Source: QAMX01 sp964515055 (GTDB lineage: Bacteria > Bacillota > Clostridia > Oscillospirales > QAMX01). From it: 21,221 nt of DNA. How positions within the stretch are numbered: position 1 is the first letter of the stretch; every line of letters starts with the position of its first letter. The DNA lies in assembly GCA_964515055.1 (NCBI GenBank), contig CAZEUG010000031.1, positions 1-21,221 on the forward strand. The letters run 5' to 3'. This document shows, piece after piece, positions 1-6,432 of this stretch. The notes beneath the pieces were generated by a model. That model ran no database searches and was not told the origin of the DNA. It was given only the letters and a program-made list of their open reading frames with translations. Both the position numbers and the translations under genes were made by a program.

Positions 1-771
1 GCCAAGCATCATCCCAAGGCCAATTGCCATGTCCGAATACCCGGAAAAGTCAAAATAAATATGCAGAGCGTAGGCGATCGCACCAAACCAGGCAGCACCC
101 GTGGAAACAGCTGATAAATCCGAACCGAAAACGGCAGACGCGGCCTCGCCGAGCGCATTTCCGATCAGCATTTTCCGACCAAGCCCAATGATCAGCCGCC
201 GACAGCCTGCGACAAATTCCTCTGCGGTTTCCCGGCGGTGCAGAAGCTCATCCGCAACCGTCTCATACCGGACGATCGGCCCGGCCACCAGCTGCGGAAA
301 CAGCGCAATGTAGGTTGCAACGTTGAGGATGTTTTTCTGCGGTGCGCACCGTGAGCGATAGACATCCAGCACATAGCTCATGCCCTGAAACGTGAAAAAC
401 GAAATGCCGATCGGCATGACAATGGCGGGCACGGTCAACGAAAGCCCGAACAGCCGGTTCAGATTCGAAACGGCAAACCCGGTATATTTGAAGAAAACGA
501 GCAACCCGATGTTCATGACGACTGCCAAAGCGAGCAAAAGCTTCCGCACACGCTCCGAATACCGCGAAATGCCGATCGCCAGCAGGGTATTTGCAAGAAT
601 GGATGCAAGCATCACAAAAATGCCGACCGGCTCTCCATATACATAAAAGAACAGCGAAAAAATCAGCAGCACACCGTTCCGAAGCGAACGGCAACGCTGC
701 GGAATCAGAAAATAAGTCAGCAAAACAGCCGGCAGAAATGCAAATAGAAAGGTTAGACTGCTGAAAACCAT
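1..771 (-). CDS. MBOAT family O-acyltransferase (AlgI/DltB-like), C-terminus outside window
   Basis: This is a polytopic membrane acyltransferase of the MBOAT family, whose members move acetyl or other acyl groups onto extracellular polysaccharide or teichoic acid. The 257 visible codons start MVFSSLTFLFAFLPAV and contain several hydrophobic segments. Family hallmarks include PIGISFFTFQGMSYVLDVYR (about residues 122-141), a FPQLVAGPIVRY block, and the signature ALHIYFDFSGYSDMAIGLG near the window edge. The expected catalytic His lies beyond position 1, so activity cannot be judged. The start is set by a GGAGG site at 776-780, four bases upstream, and by a consensus promoter at 821-849. It is divergent from the small gene at 925. 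A DHHW/AlgJ-like or SGNH partner would be expected just outside the window. Family assignment is firm; the substrate is unknown. Confidence 0.93.
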   Translation of the reverse strand, partial: MVFSSLTFLFAFLPAVLLTYFLIPQRCRSLRNGVLLIFSLFFYVYGEPVGIFVMLASILANTLLAIGISRYSERVRKLLLALAVVMNIGLLVFFKYTGFAVSNLNRLFGLSLTVPAIVMPIGISFFTFQGMSYVLDVYRSRCAPQKNILNVATYIALFPQLVAGPIVRYETVADELLHRRETAEEFVAGCRRLIIGLGRKMLIGNALGEAASAVFGSDLSAVSTGAAWFGAIAYALHIYFDFSGYSDMAIGLGMMLG

Positions 772-820
772 ATATCCTCCTGTGGTGAAAGACCAATCGG
801 GCACTTCCATCCCAAGGATA

Positions 821-849
821 ATTGTACCAGTCTTCCTCTGAAATGTCAA
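821..849 (-). promoter_or_regulatory. SigA-type promoter for the MBOAT gene
   Basis: On the minus strand TTGACA (849-844) and TACAAT (826-821) are separated by 17 bases. The predicted start near 814 gives a leader of about 43 nt to the ATG at 771. Confidence 0.8.
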
Positions 850-882
850 CATATTTCCGGCGAACACCGCAGAAAATAGGAA

Positions 883-898
883 TGCGGTTCCAACCGCA
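883..898. repeat. Inverted repeat TGCGGTT-cc-AACCGCA
   Basis: Two perfect 7-bp arms flank a 2-bp spacer in the divergent region between the MBOAT promoter and the small gene at 925. The tiny spacer fits a protein-binding operator better than an RNA hairpin. Function is inferred only from position. Confidence 0.4.
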
Positions 899-924
899 CA
901 AACCGGAAATTTGAGGGGAATTGT

Positions 925-1095
925 ATGAACAAATCGTCAAAACGTATCAAGAAACAACAAAAAATGCAGTCGCCGCCGCTTGGCAAAACGCTGGAAATCA
1001 ACGAGATTGACCACAAGGATTCGTCACAGACACCGCAGCGGACAGACCGCGCAGTCGAATCTGCGTATGAATGGACGCGGTTTACGCAGCTGTAA
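925..1095 (+). CDS. Small hypothetical protein, 56 aa
   Basis: A short reading frame begins MNKSSKRIKKQQKMQ and ends EWTRFTQL. It has a GAGGGG ribosome site about six bases before the ATG, and a strong hairpin terminator begins five bases after the stop. The N-terminus is very basic (K/R-rich), the middle is acidic and polar, and there is no membrane segment or Cys. I recognise no family. The ribosome site and terminator support a real gene, but I see no convincing promoter, and the coding signal in 56 codons is limited. Confidence 0.5.
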   Translation: MNKSSKRIKKQQKMQSPPLGKTLEINEIDHKDSSQTPQRTDRAVESAYEWTRFTQL

Positions 1096-1100
1096 CAGTC

Positions 1101-1131
1101 GGACAACCTCCGGAGCCTCCGGGGGTTGTCC
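1101..1131 (+). terminator. Rho-independent-type terminator
   Basis: GGACAACCTCCGGA pairs with TCCGGGGGTTGTCC around a 3-nt loop, with one G-T pair, followed by a weak T-rich tail (ctgtttg). It closes the small gene at 925-1095 and insulates the RiPP promoter downstream. Confidence 0.8.
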
Positions 1132-1168
1132 CTGTTTGTGCCAAAAATGAAAAAAAAGCACAGACATC

Positions 1169-1197
1169 TTGACAAAAATGGCAAAATGTGCTATACT
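1169..1197 (+). promoter_or_regulatory. Strong extended -10 promoter of the RiPP operon
   Basis: TTGACA (1169-1174), a 17-base spacer, and TATACT (1192-1197) with a TG extended -10 element at 1189-1190. Transcription should begin near 1204, leaving a leader of about 190 nt before the maturase start at 1393. Confidence 0.88.
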
Positions 1198-1203
1198 GAT
1201 TTC

Positions 1204-1392
1204 AAACAAAGAAACAGAGCGAACGTTCGCAATCCGAATGATTTCCATATATATATATATTTACATTATTTGCATATACCAGCGCGCAAAACCTGACGTA
1301 AAATCCTGAATTCTGAAAAAACTGCGGTTCTTGAGCACGGCGATTCATTCGCAGCACCGATTGCCCGCAGCTCCGCAAATGAGGAGGACGTT
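1204..1392 (+). promoter_or_regulatory. Long untranslated leader of the RiPP operon
   Basis: No convincing gene is seen. The leader carries the palindrome at 1219-1230, an alternating AT tract around 1247-1261, and ends in the ribosome site GAGGAGG (1381-1387) five bases before the maturase ATG. A possible 23-codon frame starting at 1238 has no ribosome site and is dominated by the AT tract, so I do not call it. Confidence 0.5.
1219..1230. promoter_or_regulatory. Candidate operator palindrome GCGAACGTTCGC
   Basis: A perfect 12-bp palindrome lies about 15-26 bases downstream of the predicted start of the RiPP operon transcript. A dimeric repressor bound here would block elongation. No regulator gene is visible in the window, so the regulator, if any, is elsewhere. 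Confidence 0.45.
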
Positions 1393-3933
1393 ATGAATCG
1401 CGACGATGTCTATTTTGGAACCATTGAACAGCAGGAGCCGTTCTTTCTGTCCATCTGTTCGGATGCAAAACGCGCCTATTCTTTTTTTCTTGCTGGTACG
1501 ACGCCATATGGCAAAACGTGGGTTGCAAATAACCACGTCAATCTCCGTGTTGCCCTGGACGCATACCATAATTCGGAAAAGCCGGAAATCAACCTGAGAA
1601 TGGTTTCCTCTCTGATAGATTCGACCCGCCTGATCGATGCGGTTCGCATCCCGAAATATGCAGATTTTTTCAAAGACCTTGCGACCACATCTGCTTTCCT
1701 GCGTGAACAGCTGACGGCCGGCAAGGCCGTTGTCTGCGAGCTCGATATGTTTGAGCTGCCGCATAACGAATATACCGGAAAAGAACATGAGCCACACCGA
1801 ACACTGCTGTACGGCATGAATACGGCAGATGATTCGGTGTGTCTTTTTGCATTGGTATCACAGGACCGACACACGTTTTCCAACTTTGAAATGCCACTGG
1901 AAAAGGTGAGCCGTGCCTTGACGGCGGAATGCTGCAGGGACACATCTGATCTCCAGGTCTGTACCCTGAACAACCTCCCGGAGTATCGGCTGGATCCTGA
2001 GCTGATCGCGACCCAGCTCCGGTATTTTCTCTCCGGCCAGGATATCAATGACCAGCTGGAGCTGTTTTTTGACCGTGTCCCGGATGAAATCCTGAACCGC
2101 TCACCGCGCAATACCTATACCAGTGAACAGTTCGTTTTTGGCCTCGACTGCTATACCTGGCTGGCCAGGCGACTGCGGAAAATGGATCATTATCTCCCGC
2201 TGCTGACATCCCTGCAATCCATTCGGGAGCATTTCCAGTGCGCACTTCTTCGCGTTTCGGAACTGCACAATGCGGGCTTCCTGTCGGAAGCCGTGGCGGA
2301 CGAGCTGAACAATGGCTATTCAGCGCTGCTTGCTACTACGAAAATTATTCAGATGATGAATATCAAATACAAATTTCAGCTTGCCGGGCCGGGTCGCCAT
2401 ATGCCGGATCTCCTTTTCCGCATTGCTGATCAGCTGGAACAGATTGCAGAAACAGAAAAACACCTGACACTGCAATTGCTGGCCTGCCTGACAGAAGCAT
2501 CTGACACAGCCTCCGACTGTACCCGGTCGAATGAGCGCCCCTGCAAAGCGACGGTACCCGCCGAGGAAAAAACGATCGCGCCGGCCTATCAGGACTATGT
2601 CCCGTCCCGATACAACCTCCTTCAGCCGGTGGATGATCGCGTTGTTGCGGTCAATACCCTGTGTGGCTCCTTCCTCTCACTGAACGCGGACGGAGAAGCC
2701 GCCACATGGCTCCGGAAAGGGCTGAAAAATATCCCGAAAAATCCGACAGCTGATCGCCTCATCGAGCGGGGCTACTTCGTCCGGAGCCAAGCCAATGAAC
2801 AGGCTCTGGCCTGCGAACAGTGGCAGAGCAGCAGCAACCAGACCAGCGTGCTTCGCCTGATTCTGCTGCCGACAGAAGGCTGCAATTTCCGCTGCCTCTA
2901 TTGCTATGAAAACCATCAACCGACCAGAATGTCTGATGAAACGGTTTCCGATATCCTGACGTTTGTCCGACAGAATATCCACAACTATGCGGCACTTCGT
3001 ATCTCGTGGTTCGGTGGGGAACCGCTGCTCTGTATGGATTTGATCGAACACCTCTCCACCGAATTGATCGATATCTGTCGCAGGGAGCGCCGCCTGTATA
3101 TTTCCGATATCACGACAAACGGGTACCTGCTGACGCCTGAGGTTATGAAAAAGCTGCTGCGCCTGCGTGTTCTCTCTTATCAGGTCACGGTGGATGGCTC
3201 TGCCGCCATCCACGATCGAAACAGACCGCTGGCCAACGGTGAAGGAACCTATGATACCATCACGAAAAATATTCGCAAAATCCGCCAGGAAGTCAAAACA
3301 GGAACGTTTCAATTCCTCATCCGTGTCAATTTTACACGGGAAAGTTTCGAAGAATTTGACACCTTTTCTGCCGAATTGCAACAGCTGCTCGCCGGTGACA
3401 AACGGTTTCATCTGCTGTTCCGTCCGGCTGGAGACTGGGGTGGCCAGATCGATGAGCGCATCCGCTGCTCTCTTGTGACGGAAAAGAGTGAACAGGTGCT
3501 CGAACGGATGCTCCGGAAAAACTCAAACCTCGACCTTCGTGAACACCTTGATTTCCTGCAGCCCTGTGGCTACCTCTGTTATGCCTCGTGCGCCTCCGCT
3601 TTCGTGATTGACCCGCAGGGAATCGTCCGCAAATGTACCTGTCACCTGGAATCCGATGCCAACTGCATCGGAAAGCTTGAAAACGGCAAACTCCGGTTGG
3701 ATCGGTATGCGGCAGCTCAGTGGAGTCTGGCATCGGTTGCTCCGTCAGAAACCTGCAAACAGTGCGTAATGTTCCCGGTCTGCGGAATGTCGGCGTGCCC
3801 GGCAAATCGAATTGTTCTGAAAAAAACGGAGGATGATTCGGGCTATGAAAACTGCCCGCTGGAATCGAAACTCCTCCCGCATCTGATCGCGGCGATGGAA
3901 CGGAAACATGATTTTGAAAGGATGGACGGATAG
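1393..3933 (+). CDS. ccpM: Radical SAM/SPASM Cys-rich peptide maturase with extra N-terminal domain (CcpM-like)
   Basis: This is the likely core modifying enzyme of the RiPP operon (846 aa). The radical SAM cluster motif CNFRCLYC is C497/C501/C504, and WFGGEP follows at 539-544. The C-terminal SPASM-like region has C733-X9-G-X4-C748, then C750, C788-X2-C791-X5-C797-X4-C802 and C821, enough to hold auxiliary Fe-S clusters. Residues about 420-480 resemble the substrate-recognition segment found in front of peptide maturases. Residues 1 to about 400 are additional. The part around LDMFELPHNEY and H132/H135 to G141 resembles the BtrH_N acyl-transfer fold, but I see no certain nucleophile. GAGGAGG at 1381 sets the start. 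The next gene begins two bases after the stop. The expected chemistry is thioether or other Cys crosslinks in the 48-aa precursor. The CcpM label is from memory of the clostridial family and is not searched. Confidence 0.85.
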   Translation: MNRDDVYFGTIEQQEPFFLSICSDAKRAYSFFLAGTTPYGKTWVANNHVNLRVALDAYHNSEKPEINLRMVSSLIDSTRLIDAVRIPKYADFFKDLATTSAFLREQLTAGKAVVCELDMFELPHNEYTGKEHEPHRTLLYGMNTADDSVCLFALVSQDRHTFSNFEMPLEKVSRALTAECCRDTSDLQVCTLNNLPEYRLDPELIATQLRYFLSGQDINDQLELFFDRVPDEILNRSPRNTYTSEQFVFGLDCYTWLARRLRKMDHYLPLLTSLQSIREHFQCALLRVSELHNAGFLSEAVADELNNGYSALLATTKIIQMMNIKYKFQLAGPGRHMPDLLFRIADQLEQIAETEKHLTLQLLACLTEASDTASDCTRSNERPCKATVPAEEKTIAPAYQDYVPSRYNLLQPVDDRVVAVNTLCGSFLSLNADGEAATWLRKGLKNIPKNPTADRLIERGYFVRSQANEQALACEQWQSSSNQTSVLRLILLPTEGCNFRCLYCYENHQPTRMSDETVSDILTFVRQNIHNYAALRISWFGGEPLLCMDLIEHLSTELIDICRRERRLYISDITTNGYLLTPEVMKKLLRLRVLSYQVTVDGSAAIHDRNRPLANGEGTYDTITKNIRKIRQEVKTGTFQFLIRVNFTRESFEEFDTFSAELQQLLAGDKRFHLLFRPAGDWGGQIDERIRCSLVTEKSEQVLERMLRKNSNLDLREHLDFLQPCGYLCYASCASAFVIDPQGIVRKCTCHLESDANCIGKLENGKLRLDRYAAAQWSLASVAPSETCKQCVMFPVCGMSACPANRIVLKKTEDDSGYENCPLESKLLPHLIAAMERKHDFERMDG

Positions 3934-3935
3934 CC

Positions 3936-4454
3936 ATGAAGAAAGAAGTTCTGGATGGCATTTTGAATGCGTTGGAATGGGCGGTTTCAGACGTGGATGA
4001 TATCGCCAAAGCTGCTCGCAAGGGCGAAGATGTCGATCTCCGCAGCATGATTATTGACTCCTTTCAGTTTATTTCCTTTATCATGGACGTGGAGGATCAG
4101 CTGAACATCGAAGTTCCGGACGAGCTGCTGGTATATGATCACCTGGCCTCTCTGCTCGGCTTCGCGGAACTGATGAGCACCGTCAAAGAAGAGTACGAAG
4201 AAGAAGAGTACGAAGAAGAAGAGTACGAAGAAGAAGAGTACGAAGAGGAAGAGGACGAAGAGGAAGAGGACGAAGAGGAAGAGGACGAAGAGGAAGAGGA
4301 CGAAGAAGAGGAGTACGAAGAAGAGGAGGACGAAGAAGAGGAGGACGAAGAAGAGGAGGACGAAGAAGAAGAGGACGAGGACCAGGATGAAGAAACAGAG
4401 TTGAACGTGCTTGATCGAACCATGCGTGGTCCGTGGTCAGGCTTTTTAAGATAA
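3936..4454 (+). CDS. Acyl-carrier-related peptide maturation protein with acidic repeat tail
   Basis: Residues 1-84 look like a small acyl carrier protein. D41-S42-F43 sits where the phosphopantetheine-bearing DSL serine belongs, followed by the helix pattern FISFIMDVEDQLNIEVPDEL and a final hydrophobic helix. Clostridial Cys-rich peptide clusters are known (family memory: TIGR04069) to carry such a carrier-related protein; its function is unknown. Residues 85-147 are unlike any carrier protein I know: thirteen pentads of Glu with Tyr or Asp at every fifth position. A short tail (ETELNVLDRTMRGPWSGFLR) ends the protein. The gene starts two bases after the maturase stop, so the two are probably translationally coupled. 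A working pantetheinylated carrier and a degenerate scaffold are both possible; the intact Ser42 favours the former. Confidence 0.75.
   Translation: MKKEVLDGILNALEWAVSDVDDIAKAARKGEDVDLRSMIIDSFQFISFIMDVEDQLNIEVPDELLVYDHLASLLGFAELMSTVKEEYEEEEYEEEEYEEEEYEEEEDEEEEDEEEEDEEEEDEEEEYEEEEDEEEEDEEEEDEEEEDEDQDEETELNVLDRTMRGPWSGFLR
4188..4379 (+). repeat. 15-bp coding minisatellite (EEEE-Y/D pentads)
   Basis: About 12.7 copies of a 15-bp unit of GAA/GAG codons ending in TAC or GAC lie in frame within the carrier-related gene. The units fall in blocks: three GAAGAAGAAGAGTAC, four GAAGAGGAAGAGGAC, then GAAGAAGAGGAG units ending TAC once and GAC three times, then one GAAGAAGAAGAGGAC. The block pattern points to recent tandem duplication. 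The order of the variable residue is YYYYDDDDYDDDD. Copy number may vary between strains or be miscounted by assembly. Confidence 0.95.
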
Positions 4455-4472
4455 ATGAAGGGAGGCGAAATT

Positions 4473-4619
4473 ATGAAGCAGCTGAAAAAACTGGTCAAGC
4501 CGTCCAAAAAGGCGGCAAGCGCCATCGTGACACTGTATGTCAACGAGTCACAGTGTGGCGATCCGTGCGGTGCCAGCAAATGCACCAATGAGTCGCAGTG
4601 CGGCAAACGTTGCACCTGA
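4473..4619 (+). CDS. Cys-rich RiPP precursor peptide, 48 aa
   Basis: A short gene has an excellent ribosome site (GGGAGG, 4460-4465) and lies 18 bases after the carrier-related gene. The leader MKQLKKLVKPSKKAASAIV is strongly basic (six Lys in the first 13 residues, no acidic residue before E25). The C-terminal core has five Cys at 28, 32, 37, 43 and 47 (C-X3-C-X4-C-X5-C-X3-C) and contains the unit NESQCG twice, 15 residues apart. This leader-plus-Cys-core design, next to a SPASM radical SAM gene, is what is expected of a ranthipeptide or sactipeptide substrate. The cut site is not evident. It lies near residues 15-24 if the whole repeat region is the product. No signal peptide is seen. Product activity cannot be read from sequence. 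Confidence 0.88.
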   Translation: MKQLKKLVKPSKKAASAIVTLYVNESQCGDPCGASKCTNESQCGKRCT

Positions 4620-4626
4620 TGCCGCA
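4599..4626 (+). other. Stem-loop spanning the precursor stop codon
   Basis: TGCGGCA (4599-4605) pairs with TGCCGCA (4620-4626) around a 14-nt loop that holds the last precursor codons. There is no U-tract, so it is not a standard terminator. It might protect the upstream mRNA 3' end or raise precursor output relative to downstream genes. Confidence 0.35.
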
Positions 4627-4652
4627 ACAGATCGGTTGAAACGGGGTCAACT

Positions 4653-6419
4653 ATGAATGTTCGCATTTGGATTGTAGACAGCGGCGGAGCGCCGGGCGCA
4701 GAAAACAGCCGGGTCTTCCGCGACGGTTCGCTGTACCCGGATGAAGCGGGGGATCGCTTTGGCCATGGAACCGCAGTCAGCGGGATCATTGGCTCCGGCG
4801 CCCCAACCGCAGAACTCACTCATATTCGCCTGGTGAATCCGGACGCGCAAACCACGGCCGACGAGCTGACGACGCTGCTGGAATACATTGACGCCCATGC
4901 AGATGTTGATCTGATTCATATGAGCCTGGGTGTCACGGGCGGCGACCTGCAAGCCCTGCATACGGCCTGTGTACGCCTTGCGGAAAAGGGTGTCATTCTG
5001 GTTGCTGCGTTCGATAACGGCGGTGCCATCTCCTATCCGGCTGCATTCCCGGAGGTCATTGGCGTGAGCTCCAACCCGGCCTGCAGGCGCAAAGATGCCT
5101 TTCGCTTCTGTGATGACAGCGTGCTGAATCTGCTGGCACACGGAAATGTGCAGCGCGTCCGCTGGACGGATCCGAAATTCCTGCTGATCACCGGCAACAG
5201 CTTTGCCGCCGCGCACGTCACTGCGTGGGCGGCCAACGAGATGTCAAGGTCGAATCATCGCCTTACCCGAGCAGACCTTCTGGAACGCTTCCGGGAAGCC
5301 GCACGGGATGTGGTATCCTTCGGCTCAGAACCGCTTCCGCAGAAGCTCCCGTTTGAAATTCGTCGGGCTGTGCTGTTCCCGTTCAACAAAGAAATGCACG
5401 CACTGATCCGCTTTCGTGATCTGCTGCCATTTGAAATCGTCGGAGTCTATGAGGGGCGCTATGCCGCCACAATTGGCACTTCGGTATCGCAGCTTGTTGG
5501 TACATCAGGTGCAGAAGATCTGGTCATCCGAAAGCTCAGCGACTGCGATTTCGACAGCTTTGACACGGCGGTCATCGGTCACTGTGGTGAGCTGGCCAGA
5601 CTGGTAGATCCATCGCTTATGACGGCCTGGATCCGCCGCCTGGCGGCACACGGAAAGAACATCTACTCCTTTGATGATCTGTCCGACCTGCTGCCGGGTT
5701 TCTCCTATGAACGCTGGTTTTATCCGCACATCAAGCGGTCTGATCTCCCACCGGATCGCTGCGGGAAGCTGTTCCGAATTCAAACGCCGGTGCTTGGTGT
5801 TTTTGGAACCAGCTCCAAACAGGGGAAATTTACGTTGCAGCTGGCACTTCGAAAACGGCTGATGGCAGAAGGCTATCGCGTCGGACAAATCGGGACGGAA
5901 CCAACCGCTCTGCTGTTCGGCATGGAACGCTGCTATCCCATGGGATATGCCTCGTCGGTCGAAGTGTCCGGCACGGATGCCGTGCGTTGGTTGAATCGTG
6001 CGATGAACGATATCTCAGAAGACAAAGATATTCTGATCGTTGGCTCACAATCAGGCACCATTCCGTTCAGCCTCGACAATACCGCGTATTTCTGCTTCCC
6101 TCAGCAGGAATTCCTGCTGGGCACACAGCCGGATGCCGTCCTCCTGTGCATCAATCCATATGATGAACCGGATTATATCGGCAAAACCATCCGAATGCTG
6201 GAAACAGCAGACGCAACAGTCATTGGATTGGCTGTCTTTCCGATGACTTTTCAATCTGAACTCAATCTGCTTGGAAAACGCAGATTGACACAGGAAGAGG
6301 AGACACATCTGCTGCGACTTTTGCGACAGCAGTTTGATCTTCCGGCCTGGATTGTTCGGGATCCGGCCGATGTTGAAGAAATCGCTGACTGTGTCATCCA
6401 CTTTTTTACAACCTACTAA
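4653..6419 (+). CDS. Subtilisin-like (S8) protease fused to DUF1611-like P-loop peptide-maturation domain
   Basis: The 588-aa protein has two parts. Residues 1 to about 200 form a compact S8 protease with a complete apparent triad: D9 in IVDSG, H39 in GHGTAVSG and S183 in GNSFAAAHVT, with N122 in FDNGG as the oxyanion Asn. There is no signal peptide or propeptide, so it acts in the cytoplasm, where it could cleave the precursor leader before export. Residues about 235-545 resemble DUF1611-type proteins: a Rossmann-like half, then a P-loop GTSSKQGKFT at 385-394 with F where S/T usually follows K. I recall similar proteins (TIGR04066) in clostridial Cys-rich peptide operons, but not this fusion. 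The start follows a modest GGGG site at 4643. It lies 33 bases after the precursor stop and 13 bases before the exporter start. Confidence 0.82.
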   Translation: MNVRIWIVDSGGAPGAENSRVFRDGSLYPDEAGDRFGHGTAVSGIIGSGAPTAELTHIRLVNPDAQTTADELTTLLEYIDAHADVDLIHMSLGVTGGDLQALHTACVRLAEKGVILVAAFDNGGAISYPAAFPEVIGVSSNPACRRKDAFRFCDDSVLNLLAHGNVQRVRWTDPKFLLITGNSFAAAHVTAWAANEMSRSNHRLTRADLLERFREAARDVVSFGSEPLPQKLPFEIRRAVLFPFNKEMHALIRFRDLLPFEIVGVYEGRYAATIGTSVSQLVGTSGAEDLVIRKLSDCDFDSFDTAVIGHCGELARLVDPSLMTAWIRRLAAHGKNIYSFDDLSDLLPGFSYERWFYPHIKRSDLPPDRCGKLFRIQTPVLGVFGTSSKQGKFTLQLALRKRLMAEGYRVGQIGTEPTALLFGMERCYPMGYASSVEVSGTDAVRWLNRAMNDISEDKDILIVGSQSGTIPFSLDNTAYFCFPQQEFLLGTQPDAVLLCINPYDEPDYIGKTIRMLETADATVIGLAVFPMTFQSELNLLGKRRLTQEEETHLLRLLRQQFDLPAWIVRDPADVEEIADCVIHFFTTY

Positions 6420-6432
6420 TGGAGGGATCATC

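Noticed and set aside
1247..1261. Alternating AT tract as a regulatory repeat
   Set aside because: Simple AT runs are common in clostridial leaders; nothing ties it to a function.
1238..1309. 23-codon frame in the RiPP leader as a second precursor or leader peptide
   Set aside because: No ribosome site, the sequence is mostly an alternating AT tract, and it has one Cys with no core-like pattern.
4139..4819. Poly-Ser minus-strand frame
   Set aside because: It is simply the antisense reading of the Glu-rich repeat and has no start signals.
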